A DNA stretch of 64,000 nucleotides from Lepus europaeus. Lineage: Eukaryota > Chordata > Mammalia > Lagomorpha > Leporidae. Shown here in pieces: positions 11,690-22,174 of this stretch. Each line of letters opens with the position of its first letter. Position 1 is the first letter of the stretch. The notes below the pieces were generated by a model, which worked only from the letters and a program-made list of their open reading frames with translations, was not told the DNA's origin and ran no database searches. The stretch covers positions 182,758,388 to 182,822,387 of the forward strand of contig NC_084827.1 in assembly GCF_033115175.1 (NCBI RefSeq), read 5' to 3'. Position numbers and translations under genes: made by a program.

Positions 11690-12060
11690 CCCGTGTAACC
11701 CCCACTGCCTCACACGGTCCCTCACTGTCGCCCTGCCCCCACACGCACACCAGTCCCACAAAAAAACATCCACCCACCTCCCTCTGCCCACACACACCCC
11801 CATAGAAACTCACCCACCTCCCTCTGCCCACACACGCACCCCCATAAAAGACCACCCGCTGCCCTCTGCCCCCAAAACCCACCTGCATCCCTCTTCCCAC
11901 ACATACACCCCTATAAAAACCCACCCACTGCCCTCTGCCCCCAAAACCCACCTGCCTCCCTCTGCCCACACACACCCCCGTAAAGACTCACTCGCCTCCC
12001 TCTGCCCACACACGCACCCCTATAAAAGCCCACCCACTGGCCTCTGCCCAGGCCTCTGCT
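11690..12060. repeat. Degenerate minisatellite in intron 3
   Basis: About seven to eight imperfect units of roughly 40-60 bp built from CCACCTCCCTCTGCCCACAC and CACCCCYATAAAARCCCACC. Two variant forms interleave, one carrying CTGCCCCCAAAACCCACCTG. Confidence 0.85.
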
Positions 12061-12691
12061 GCCTTCTGCCCCGCAGGCACCATCCTCCGCCTGTGAGCCC
12101 AGCACCGCCGTGGCCCAGAGGCTGTGCCCAAGCACGCAGTGCATCTGTTCCGTTTCCAGGGTGTTTTGGGGGTCGGCCCAGCTGAACTCTGACCTCATCT
12201 GCACACACAGCCCATGGCCTGCCCTCTCCATTTTCTTTGTTTCCCAATCATCGTGCCCACCTCCCGGGCTTCGGAGATACCCTACCCAAGTGTAGAGCCC
12301 TGGTTCGGCTTTCCCCTCCAGGGACACGTGCCCCTTCGCCCATGCACACAGCCCTCTCGTGCTTTCTGCCCCGTGGTTGTAGGGGAGCTCCCGCTGCTCC
12401 TCAGCCTGTCACACACGCCCACCTCCGTGAGTGAGGCCCCACTTCCTCCCTGTGGCAGCAGGGCCTTCCTTCCCCCTCGCCGTCACACATCTCACGGATG
12501 CGCTCAGACCAGCGGCCTGAAACCTCCGTACGACCCTCAGTCCTGCCCCAGTCCAGTCGATTTGGGAAGCAGCAGTGACAGGGACCTCACTGGAAGACGG
12601 ACCTCGTCTCCCTAAACCCTTAAAGAAAGGCTCTACTTCCCGGCAATGTAAAACAGGTGAGCCGAGCGGCGGGGCTGGGTGCCGTGCGCAC

Positions 12692-12907
12692 CTGTGCTCA
12701 GCAGATGCTCCAGGGCGTCCGCGTACTGCAGCAGGCGGCTGGCGTACAGCCAGGACTGCAGGCGGTAGCTGTTGCCGTCGTTACTCTTCGGGTCATCATA
12801 AAATTTCTCCAAGCTACAGCCGCCACTAAACTGGAGATCAAGGGGTCTTCCGTCTCCTGTGGTACTGTCGGCGTAATGGATCCCCGCTTCTGGGAAGTGC
12901 TTTAAGC
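12692..12907 (-). CDS. NDUFA10: NDUFA10 exon 3, residues 82-154
   Basis: The acceptor CTCCTCAG precedes GC-TTA-AAG-CAC-TTC, completing Gly82 and continuing [20 protein letters not shown], then [20 protein letters not shown] and [20 protein letters not shown]. It ends in phase 1 at a GTGCGC donor. The exon is 216 nt. It matches the conserved core of mammalian NDUFA10, corresponding to the substrate-binding half of the kinase fold. The DLQFSGG stretch is lineage-divergent relative to human. Intron 2 on its upstream side is short (569 bp) and shows nothing remarkable. Confidence 0.95.
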
Positions 12908-13476
12908 CTGAGGAGAGAGCACCTGGTGAAGCAAGCTGTGGATCACCCCCCAGGGGCGCACCTCGTGGATGAGGCCAACACAAAGCCAGCTGAACCCCTA
13001 CCCCCACCCCAGCTCCAGCCACCCGCCAGTCAGGATGCACCGGGGCGGGTAGCACGGCCGATGGCACACCTGAGGCACGTATATAAGGCAGACGTGTGAG
13101 CCGAAGGGCCACGCTGGGCCTCTGTACCGACTCCTCCTGAGAGGACGGGGTCCCTGCTACGCCAGCAGCAGCTGCAGGAAACCCCACAGAGGGCACAGTG
13201 ACCAGGATCCGGGACACGGGCACAGACCCTGGCTGTGCCAAGTTCACCATCTGTGACTGACAGCAGCCTCGCTCTGGCTCTAACCAACAGCCCACAGGCA
13301 AGGCTCTGCTCCCCGGTCCAGACAAAACTCCAGTTCAAACTGATAACTAGCAGCCTGTTTTCCCCAAATCTGAAAGGCTGAAAACAGCTTTTTCATAAAC
13401 ATTGGAGGGTTTTATGAAATCCCCCCGAGCTGACGCTGGTAAGCCCCCATGCATTCTGCCCGACTCAGATGCCTAC

Positions 13477-13645
13477 CCAGCTTCTCTGCGATCTGCTCTG
13501 CGAGCTTGCCTTTTCCGGAACATATATTGCCATCTACCGTTATCACTTTGCTGGACTCCGTCCACTTTTTGGAGGTTTTTTCACCAAGTATGAAGGCCAG
13601 AGGTCCATACTTCAGCCTGTACGGGGCACGGGTGTGGATTCCGCC
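13477..13645 (-). CDS. NDUFA10: NDUFA10 exon 2, residues 26-82 (P-loop exon)
   Basis: After a TTTCTTCCAG acceptor the exon reads [20 protein letters not shown] and later [20 protein letters not shown], ending in phase 1 at a GTAGGC donor. GNICSGKG at about residues 64-71 is the P-loop (Walker A-like) of the deoxynucleoside kinase fold retained by this subunit. The segment before the P-loop differs noticeably from human as I remember it, as expected around a presequence cleavage region. The exon is 169 nt. No long ORF marks it, because the frame closes within the flanking introns. A 43-bp minisatellite begins about 60 bp upstream of the acceptor. Confidence 0.93.
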
Positions 13646-13704
13646 CTGGAAGAAACAGCATCATGTGACCATTCTGCTTACAGGCACCGCAACACCGTGG
13701 CCAG

Positions 13705-15056
13705 GACGCCCCTCTCACAGGAGAGAGTCCCCCTCCCCTTCCCCCCCATCACCACTCACAGGGGAGAGCCCCTCCCCCCACCATCATCATTCACAGGGGA
13801 GAGTCCCCCTCCCCCTCCATCACCACTCACAGGGGAGAGTCCCCCTCCCCTTCCCCCCCATCACCACTTACAGGGGAGAGCCCCTTTCCCCCACCATCAT
13901 CATTCACAGGGGAGAGTCACCCTCCCCTTCCCCCCCATCACCACTCACAGGGGAGAGTCCCCCCTCCCCCTCCATCACTGCTCACAGGGAGAGTCCCCAT
14001 CCCGCTCTCCCCCTCTCTCCCCTCTCTCCCCCCTCCCCCATCGCTCACAGGGGAGAGGCCCCCCTCCCCTCCCCCCTCCCCCATCGCTCACAGGGGAGAG
14101 GCCCTCCTCCCCTCCCCCCTCCCCCATCGCTCACAGGGGAGATGCCCTCCTCCCCTCCCCCCTCCCCCATCGCTCACAGGGGAGAGGCCCCCCTCCCCTC
14201 CCCCCTCCCCCCTCGCTCACAGGGGAGATGCCCTCCTCCCCTCCCCCCTCCCCCATCGCTCACAGGGGAGAGGCCCCCCTCCCCTTCCCTCTCCCCCATC
14301 GCTCACAGGGGAGAGGCCCCCCTCCCCTCCCCCCTCCCCCATCGCTCACAGGGGAGAGGCCCCCCTCCCCTCCCCCCTCCCCCATCACTCACAGGGGAGA
14401 GGCCCCCCTCCCCTTCCCTCTCCCCCATCACTCACAGGGGAGAGGCCCCCCTCCCCTCCCCCCTCCCCCCTCGCTCACAGGGGAGAGGCCCCCCTCCCCT
14501 CCCCCCTCCCCCATCGCTCACAGGGGAGATGCCCTCCTCCCCTCCCCCCTCCCCCATCGCTCACAGGGGAGAGGCCCCCCTCCCCTTCCCTCTCCCCCAT
14601 CGCTCACAGGGGAGAGGCCCCCCTCCCCTCCCCTCTCCCCCATCGCTCACAGGGGAGAGGCCCTCCTCCCCTCCCCCCTCCCCCCTCGCTCACAGGGGAG
14701 AGGCCCCCCTCCCCTCCCCCCTCCCCCATCACTCACAGGGGAGAGGCCCTCCTCCCCTCCCCTCTCCCCCATCGCTCACAGGGGAGAGGCCCCCCTCCCC
14801 TTCCCTCTCCCCCATCGCTCACAGGGGAGAGGCCCCCCTCCCCTCCCCTCTCCCCCATTGCTCACAGGGGAGAGGCCCTCCTCCCCTCCCCTCTCCCCCC
14901 TCGCTCACAGGGGAGAGGCCCCCCTCCCCTCCCCCCTCCCCCATCACTCACAGGGGAGATGCCCTCCTCCCCTCCCCCCTCCCCCATCGCTCACAGGGGA
15001 GAGGCCCTCCTCCCCTCCCCCCTCCCCCATAGCTCAAAGGGGAGAGGCCCAACTCC
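13705..15056. repeat. 43-bp pyrimidine-rich minisatellite in intron 1
   Basis: About 30 units, core CTCACAGGGGAGAGGCCC followed by C-rich runs separated by single T residues, then CATCG. The leftmost units (13705-14035) are an older variant with CATCATCATTCACAGGGG. The NDUFA10-sense strand is G-rich, with four or more G runs per unit. Long plus-strand frames (527 and 642 codons) are periodic artefacts. Confidence 0.95.
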
Positions 15057-16347
15057 ATAATGGCACAGAAAATCCTAACTCCTCAACCTCTGGAAGCAGC
15101 AGCACTTCCCCTGCTGCACCGGGGCGGAGGGCTCCCTCCCGTCTCTCAGGAGGGGGAGACCTGCTCACTGCCGGGCCCCCACAGCCTGTTGTGCACGCTC
15201 ATGATCACGGGGCAGGAACGAAGTTAATGCAAGCAAGGAAGCTCCTCACAACCGAGAAGCAGAGGGAATGGCAGGCGAGCCCAGCCTTGTTTGCGCAGCC
15301 GTGCTGGGTCCATAGAAACCACCCTTGCTACAAAGCAACCAAAGACCACAAACAAGGACACGAGGCTCTTTCCCGAGCCCAGCTGGGAGATACTTGATGA
15401 TGCAGTGCGAGGACAAGGATGCCCACCTTCACACTGCTAACGAGACCCCCAGGCCTACAGCATCGGGGGTCCACCACAGCGAGAACACACGATCCCTGTG
15501 AAGATTCACTGTACACTCCAAGAAATACGGCCTGCGGCACAAATGTCCAATGACAGAGCGCAGGGAAAACAAGCAGGCGACAGTCATGCCCTGGGACACC
15601 GAGTGTCACAGATCACGGCCACGGAAACAACAGCACATCAAGGCTGCTGCAGTGCAGGGTGGGGAGAAGGCACGCCACAAAAACCGCAAGGCAGACACGC
15701 AACCCAACGTGACCGGCAAACGATCCACACGGAGCTCACGGAAGCGGACCCGCAAAGCCAGGCTCTGAGCACGCGCACCGGAAGCAGGTGAGGAGGACAA
15801 GGACGCCCCGGCTGCCGGCGGGAACCCCGCGGCACCCTCACGCTGGCAGAGGGCCCGCGGTCCGTTCACCAACCACACGCTTACTCTACGACCGTCATCA
15901 TGCCCCCGGGACCACTGACAGGAAAAGGGGTTTCCAGAAAGAAACGGGCGTGTGTGGAACTACAGTTTTATCCCTGGCTGTCAAAACGGGAAGCAACCAA
16001 GGTGCCCCGCCAGGGCTGCAGGGACAGCACCAGGGACAGCACCCAGCAGGTACCAAGCCACAGACCGAGACACCCTACCCGGACACTTCCAGGGAACGCC
16101 GCGTCTGCAGGTCACGCTACCAGACCCCAGCCAACAGCATCCTGGGACAGGAACAAGGTCAGCGGTCGTCAGGGAGCAGGGAGGAGAGTGGGGACCCTGG
16201 GAAAAGCCCAGGGGGCGCTGAGGGCCGTGAAGCCATGCTGACGACGTGTCACACATTCGCCTCCCAGCATGGAGGGCACACAGCAGTGCACAGTGACAAC
16301 AATGCATTCAGGCAGAGGGCTCCCAAAATCAAATGCAGACTGTGACT
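15057..16347. other. NDUFA10 intron 1 between minisatellites, no feature recognised
   Basis: Mixed-composition intronic DNA. No exon with plausible splice sites and family similarity was seen, and no SINE body. Confidence 0.5.
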
Positions 16348-16497
16348 GTGTTCAAATATCAGGAATGGGGGAGCCCATAACCAGCCGTGTTCAAATATCA
16401 GGAATGGGGGGGGCCCATAACCAGCCGTGTTCAAATATCAGGAATGGGGGGGGCCCATAACCAGCCGTGTTCAAATATCAGGAATGGGGGGGGGGCG
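16348..16497 (+). repeat. 40-bp tandem repeat, four units, abutting a SINE
   Basis: Units begin GTGTTCAAATATCAGGAATG and continue through a G-run and CCCATAACCAGCC. The G-run lengthens from 5 to 9 across the four copies. The last copy runs directly into the G-rich head of a SINE, so the array may have arisen from the SINE target site. Confidence 0.85.
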
Positions 16498-16788
16498 CGG
16501 TGGCGCAGGGCGAGGCTGCAGCCTGCGATTCCTGCCCCGTGTCGGAGTGCCTGCTTTGTCTTGGGTCCCCCACTTCTGCCCAGTTCCCACGAACACGCCT
16601 GGGAGGGAGGTGATCACCCCAATATTTGGGTCCCTGCCACCAACGTGGGAGACCTGCGTGGGGTCCTGGGCTCCTGGCTTTTGGCCTGGCCCAGCCCTGG
16701 CTGTTGTGAGCATTTGGGGAGGGAACAGCAGACCTCTCTCTCAATCTCTCTTTCAAACAAGTAAAATAAATAACACTTTAAAAATATG
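16490..16788 (+). mobile_element. C-repeat SINE, diverged
   Basis: Intron 1. G-rich junction then GCGCGGTGGCGCAGGGCGAG, CCAACGTGGGAGACCTGCGT, a CAGCCCTGGCTGTTGTGAGC block and an AAATAAATAACACTTT tail. Confidence 0.8.
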
Positions 16789-16793
16789 TACTG

Positions 16794-17108
16794 GGGGGGC
16801 CAGCGCTGTGGCCCAGCGGGTTAACGCCTTGGCCTGAAGTGCTGGCATCCCAAATGGGCGCTGGTTCAAGACCCGGCTGCTCCACTTCGATCCAGCTCTC
16901 TGCTGTGGCCTGGGAAAGCAGTGGAAGACGACCCACGTGCTTGGGCCCCTGCACCTGTGTGGGAGACCTGGAAGAAGCTCCTGGCTTCGGATCGGTGCAG
17001 CTACGGCCATTGCGGCCAATTGGGGAGTGAACCAGCGGACAGAAGACCCCCCACCCCGCCTCTCCTCTCTCTGTGTAACTCTTTCAAATAAATAAATCTT
17101 TAAAAAAT
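16794..17108 (+). mobile_element. C-repeat SINE, full length
   Basis: Begins GGGGGGCCAGCGCTGTGGCC and ends TTTCAAATAAATAAATCTTT. Flanks AAAAATATGTACT and AAAAATATGTGTATT suggest a target duplication of about 10 bp (AAAAATATGT). Inserted immediately after another SINE. Confidence 0.92.
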
Positions 17109-17109
17109 A

Positions 17110-17800
17110 TGTGTATTAGAAACTGAAGGGGGTGAGGGGAAAACTGCCGAGAACCAAATGCAGCCGTAAGAGGAGGGCAGAAGACACTGTCCCCACGAGC
17201 ACCCGACGCTAGGGGATAAAACGGCCCCACAGGGTCGGTCTCAACTCTGACACCACCACACACACACACACTAAGCAAGTGTGTGCAGACGGGCCAAGCG
17301 TCTCACTGCTGATCGGGAAGTCACAGGGAAGAGGCCTGCGAGGAGACACGGCCGGAGGACCCCCACGGCGAGCGTCAGAGCTGGACACGGCGGCGTGAAT
17401 CTGGCTCCAGGAAGAGCACCCACAGGCGTGTGTGGGAGAACCGGCCACCTCCTTGCCCACCAGCTGAGGGCCAGAGCCAGGCGCAGTGAGCACACAGCAG
17501 ACAGCTCGGCTTCTAGTCCCGTCTTCCACGAAAAGAGCAAGGCTGCCTGGGGAAAGAGCTGACTGTAGGCCTGCACCGCTCACAGGGGCACCAAGGGAGG
17601 ACGCGCTCACAGGGACACAACCAAGGGGCAGCGCGGGGACACGGAGGCCAACCGAACCGCGAGCAGCCAAATAAAGCAGTGCCGGATTCTAAGCACAGCA
17701 GACACCAAGCAAGCAAAGGAGTGAGCGTGCGAGAACACAGGCCTCCCGCACAGGACTTCGGTAACTTAGTCCGCCTGCACGGAGGGGCACAGCTCGGCAC
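17110..17800. other. NDUFA10 intron 1 proximal part, no feature recognised
   Basis: Increasingly GC-rich sequence leading into the CpG island. It contains a short CA run near 17260. No exon or repeat family was identified. Confidence 0.5.
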
Positions 17801-18614
17801 CCCTAGTGTGGGCTGCCAGGCACAGAGAGAGCAGCCAGCTCCTCTCAGCCGGGCGGCGAGGCGCGCGCCCACAGCGGGTGGCCGCGTCCACCGTGTCCCC
17901 AGCCCTTGGCCTCGCGACCGAGTCGAATCAGGAGAAACACCTGCCGCACACCGCGCCAAACCGCCCAGGTCACCCAAACCAAGCAGGGTCTGGGGCACTG
18001 GCACGACGAAGAGGCCGGACAACCAGACGCCGCGCGGAGTCGCGGACGCGGTCGGGGGAGCGCGCGGGGGCGAGGCCGAGGGCATCTGAACGAGAACGCG
18101 CGTGGCCCGTGTCTGCAAACAGCACACGCGCATCACGGCAGCAACACACGGAGGCGGCCGGGTATGGCAACGTCCGGGGTAACCAGAGGCACCCAGGGGC
18201 CGCCCACGGGAGAGCGGCCACCCGCCCGCCCCTCCGCAGCCTGGCTGCCCCCGAAAACGCCGCCACGGCAGCCACGGGACGGGAAACGCGGCCACGGAAC
18301 GGGAAATGCGGCCACGGGACGGGAAACGCGGCCACGCCAGCGCCGCCCTCTGCGCTCTGGGCTGGGGGCGACCGGCGCAGGCGCCTTTGCTGCCACCTCC
18401 GCAGCCGCCCAGCGCCCGCCAGGCTGAGCCTCGGCGGAGCCGCCGCGTGAGTGAGTGGACGAGCGAACGAACGAGCGAGCGAGCGAGGCGGCCGCGCCAG
18501 AGCTCGCGGCCCTCTCGGGCCTGTCCGCGAGCCGCACAACCAACCAGGGGCAGCAGGGCCGCAGCCGGCGCCCCGGCCCCGCCACCCAGGCCGGCCCCGC
18601 CCGCCCCGGCTCAC

Positions 18615-18689
18615 CACGCGCTGGGCGCCGGCCGCCACACCGCGCGCGGCCGCGGACGCCGGGGCCAGTCTCAGGAGCCTCAAGGCCAT
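18615..18689 (-). CDS. NDUFA10: NDUFA10 exon 1 (coding part), residues 1-25
   Basis: The ATG at 18689-18687 opens MALRLLRLAPASAAARGVAA, an Arg/Ala/Leu-rich, acid-free N-terminus typical of a mitochondrial presequence and close to the known mammalian NDUFA10 start. The exon ends ...AQRV and is followed directly by a GTGAGC donor in phase 0. The reading frame stays open past the donor, but the peptide there no longer resembles the family, so the splice site is preferred. The ATG lies in a CpG island about 80 bp downstream of an ETS/CRE promoter motif. The transcription start is inferred to lie between 18690 and 18760 and was not determined. Confidence 0.93.
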
Positions 18690-18790
18690 GGCTCAGCGCG
18701 CGGCTCCGGCTCAAGGACCCGCGGGACGGACGGCGACCGGGCCCTTCCCCGCCGCCGGCGCGCGCGAGTGACGTCACTTCCGGGGTGTCC
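18690..18790 (-). promoter_or_regulatory. NDUFA10: NDUFA10 core promoter with composite ETS/CRE site
   Basis: On the minus strand 18783-18769 reads CCGGAAGTGACGTCA: an ETS/GABP (NRF-2) site fused to a full palindromic cAMP response element (TGACGTCA at 18769-18776). It lies about 80 bp upstream of the ATG in CpG-dense, TATA-less sequence. GABP and CREB/ATF sites of this kind are common in promoters of nuclear genes for respiratory-chain subunits. Function is inferred from motif and position. Confidence 0.75.
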
Positions 18791-18944
18791 GCGGCGCCTG
18801 ACGGGGGCCCGGAGGGCAGGGGCGGGGCCGGGGCTCGGCGGCTGCGCCGTGGAGGCCTCGCTGGGAGCCCGCGGAGGTCGCCGCGGACCGTAGATGCCCG
18901 CGGGGCAGTGAGGGGCGCGGGCCGGGCGGGACCCCTGTCGCCCG

Positions 18945-19432
18945 GGCTCCGGGAATGGGGTGAGGGGCGCGGACCCTAGTGACCCCGGGGCTCTGGGTTC
19001 CGAGAATGGGGTGAGGGGCGCGGACCCTAGTGACCCCCGGGCCTCTGGGTTCTCGGGGGTAGGTGAGGGGCGCGGACCTAGTGACCCCGGGTCTCTGGGT
19101 TCCGGGGCTGGGGTGAGGGGCGCGGACCCTAATGACCCCCGGGCCTCTGGGTTCCGAGAATGGGGTGAGGGGCGCGGACCCTAGTGAGCCCGGGGCTCTG
19201 GGTTCCAGGAATGGGGTGAGGGGCGCGGACCCTAGTGATCCCCGGGCCTCTGGGTTCTGGAGCTGGGTGAGGGGCGCGGACCCCAATGACCCCCGGGCCT
19301 CTGGGTTCCGGGGCTGGGTGAGGGGCGCGGACCCCAATGACCCCCGGGCCTCTGGGTTCCGGGGCTGGGGTGAGGGGCGCGGACCCTAATGACCCCGGGG
19401 CTCTGGGTTCTCAGGAGGTGGGTGAGGGGCGC
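18945..19432 (+). repeat. About 52-bp GC-rich minisatellite in the NDUFA10 5' flank
   Basis: About nine units, core GGGGTGAGGGGCGCGGACCC, then TA(G/A)TGACCCC and GGGCYTCTGGGTTCYG. It begins about 150 bp upstream of the ETS/CRE motif and lies inside the CpG island. CpG sites are preserved in the units. Confidence 0.93.
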
Positions 19433-19984
19433 ACCCCGCGGGCCTCCAGGTCTGGCTCCAGCCGCCTCCCGGGGGCGTCTTGGGCTGGCGCTGGGCCGAC
19501 TCGCGGCCCTCAGGAGAGCGGTCTGGGGGAGCCCGCCCGGTAGTGACCGTCCTGAGGGAAGGGCAGTGTCCGGCTGTGGCGGCCGGCAGGGCTCGGAGGG
19601 GCGCCGGAGCGGGCCCTCACCGCCGGGGCGTTTTGGAAGCGCCTGTCCGTGGAGTGGGCGCTCAGGTTTGGCCTGAGACTGACAGGTTAGCTCGGTGACT
19701 TTTAGTTTAGAGACCAGCAGCGGCCGGAACCCTGCGCTGTTGCTGATCAGGTTGCCTGACACAGAAAAAGCATTTGGCGAAGTCCAACACTCACAATAAA
19801 ATGAAATCACTGGTCAGCAAGCAAGAGCTAAAGGGGAACTTCTTCAACTCGATAAAGCAAACCTACAAAATCCCTACAGCTGACATCATAGTTAACTGAA
19901 AAACCGGACCCTTCCAAGTGCAAAACGAGGCAAGTATTTCTGCTGTCATCACTCTTACCTACAGAACGCTGACAGTTGCAACCA
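19433..19984. other. NDUFA10 5' flank, no gene recognised
   Basis: The first 200 bp continue the CpG island; the rest is AT-richer. No open frame with known similarity. Confidence 0.5.
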
Positions 19985-22115
19985 GTGACAGGAGGCACAG
20001 GGCACGTGCACACACACACGTAAGTCAGCCAGTGACAGGAGGCACAGGGCACGTGCACACACACACATAAGTCAGCCAGTGACAGGAGGCACAGGGCACG
20101 TGCACACACACACGTAAGTCAGCCAGTGACAGGAGGCACATGGGTACGTGCACACACACGTAAGCCAGCCAGTGACAGGAGGCACATGGGTACGTGCACA
20201 CACACACGTAAGTCAACCAGTGGCAGGAGGCACAGGGCACGTGCACACACACATAAGTCAGCCAGTGACAGGAGGCACACGGGCACGTGCACACACACAC
20301 GTAAGTCAGCCAGTGAGAGGAGGCCCACGGGCACGTGCACACACACGTAAGTCAGCCAGTGAGAGGAGGCACACGGGCACGTGCACACACACACGTAAGT
20401 CAGCCAGTGAGAGGAGGCACACGGGCACGTGCACACACACACGTAAGTCAGCCAGTGACAGGAGGCACACGGGCACGTGCACACACACACGTAAGTCAGC
20501 CAGTGACAGGAGGCACACGGGCACGTGCACACACACATAAGTCAGCCAGTGACAGGAGGCACACGGGCACGTGCACACACACACGTAAGTCAGCCAGTGA
20601 CAGGAGGCACACGGGCACGTGCACACACACACGTAAGTCAGCCAGTGACAGGAGGCACAGGGCACGTGCACACACACACACGTAAGTCAGCCAGTGACAG
20701 GAGGCACAGGGCACGTGCACACACACACGTAAGTCAGCCAGTGAGAGGAGGCCCACGGGCACGTGCACACACACACGTAAGTCAGCCAGTGACAGGAGGC
20801 ACAGGGCACGTGCACACACACATAAGTCAACCAGTGACAGGAGGCACACGGGCACGTGCACACACACACGTAAGTCAGCCAGTGACAGGAGGCACACGGG
20901 CACGTGCACACACACACGTAAGTCAGCCAGTGACAGGAGGCACACGGGCACGTGCACACACACACGTAAGTCAGCCAGTGACAGGAGGCACACGGGCACG
21001 TGCACACACACACGTAAGTCAGCCAGTGACAGGAGGCACAGGGCACGTGCACACACACACACGTAAGTCAGCCAGTGACAGGAGGCACAGGGCACGTGCA
21101 CACACACACGTAAGTCAGCCAGTGAGAGGAGGCCCACGGGCACGTGCACACACACACGTAAGTCAGCCAGTGACAGGAGGCACAGGGCACGTGCACACAC
21201 ACATAAGTCAACCAGTGACAGGAGGCACACGGGCATGTGCACACACACACGTAAGTCAGCCAGTGACAGGAGGCACACGGGCACGTGCACACACACACGT
21301 AAGTCAACCAGTGAGAGGAGGCACACGGGCATGTGCACACACACACGTAAGTCAGCCAGTGACAGGAGGCACAGGGCACGTGCACACACACACGTAAGTC
21401 AGCCAGTGACAGGAGGCACACGGGCACGTGCACACACACACGTAAGTCAGCCAGTGACAGGAGGCACACGGGCACGTGCACACACACACGTAAGTCAGCC
21501 AGTGACAGGAGGCACACGGGCACGTGCACACACACACGTAAGTCAGCCAGTGACAGGAGGCACAGGGCACGTGCACACACACACACGTAAGTCAGCCAGT
21601 GACAGGAGGCACAGGGCACGTGCACACACACACGTAAGTCAGCCAGTGAGAGGAGGCCCACGGGCACGTGCACACACACACGTAAGTCAGCCAGTGACAG
21701 GAGGCACAGGGCACGTGCACACACACATAAGTCAACCAGTGACAGGAGGCACACGGGCATGTGCACACACACACGTAAGTCAGCCAGTGACAGGAGGCAC
21801 ACGGGCACGTGCACACACACACGTAAGTCAACCAGTGAGAGGAGGCACACGGGCATGTGCACACACACACGTAAGTCAGCCAGTGACAGGAGGCACAGGG
21901 CACGTGCACACACACACGTAAGTCAGCCAGTGACAGGAGGCACACGGGCACGTGCACACACACGTAAGCCAGCCAGTGACAGGAGGCACATGGGTACGTG
22001 CACACACACACGTAAGTCAACCAGTGGCAGGAGGCACAGGGCACGTGCACACACACATAAGTCAGCCAGTGACAGGAGGCACACGGGCACGTGCACACAC
22101 ACACGTAAGTCAAGC
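19985..22115 (+). repeat. 48-bp minisatellite with CACGTG and GTAAGT in its units
   Basis: About 45 units, each CAGCCAGTGACAGGAGGCAC + GGGCACGTGCACACACACAC + GTAAGT with 2-bp length variants. Nearly all units contain the palindromic E-box CACGTG (a few TACGTG or CATGTG), and most contain GTAAGT. Larger blocks are repeated within the array (see findings). Long frames on both strands are periodic artefacts because 48 is a multiple of 3. Confidence 0.96.
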
Positions 22116-22174
22116 CAATCTGGCGAAGCGGTCTCAGGCTCTGGACATTGGTAAGTACAAAAATCCTCAGTACT

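Larger units (their letters stand above)
1..18760 (-). other. NDUFA10: NDUFA10 gene locus (5' two thirds, runs off the left edge)
   Basis: NDUFA10 is the 42-kDa accessory subunit of mitochondrial complex I. It has a deoxynucleoside-kinase-like fold and sits on the matrix side of the inner membrane. Eight coding exons were placed by reading the minus strand, each with AG/GT borders and compatible phases (0,1,1,1,0,2,0,2), totalling 890 nt. Introns 1 to 7 are about 4969, 569, 2372, 3400, 1489, 656 and 1842 bp. They contain C-repeat SINEs and several minisatellites. The remaining residues (about 297-355) and the 3' UTR are not seen in 1-2502, so they lie left of the window. That stretch shows only a SINE and ordinary intron-like sequence. 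Identification rests on protein similarity to the known mammalian subunit over the whole recovered length and on the two OR6B-like neighbours, as in human 2q37.3. Confidence 0.95.
17800..19650. other. CpG island spanning the NDUFA10 start
   Basis: CpG dinucleotides are dense and undepleted across exon 1, the promoter and into the 5' flank. Runs such as GCGAGCGAGCGAGCG near 18470 and a short 20-bp repeat (core CCACGGGACGGGAAACGCGG, about 18270-18335) fall inside. The right half is occupied by a minisatellite (18945-19432). No divergent gene on the plus strand was recognised; the open frames there reflect GC richness. Confidence 0.8.

Noticed and set aside
13449-15397. Open frames of 527 and 642 codons, Pro/Ser-rich
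   Set aside because: Produced by the 43-bp array in intron 1. The start overlaps antisense of exon 2, and there is no domain or splice support.
20496-21913. Cys/Val-rich open frames of 281-297 codons on the minus strand
   Set aside because: A 48-bp unit without stops keeps any frame open; the repeat explains them fully.
19985-22115. CRISPR-like regular spacing of repeats
   Set aside because: Units are contiguous with no unique spacers and the DNA is mammalian; it is a minisatellite.
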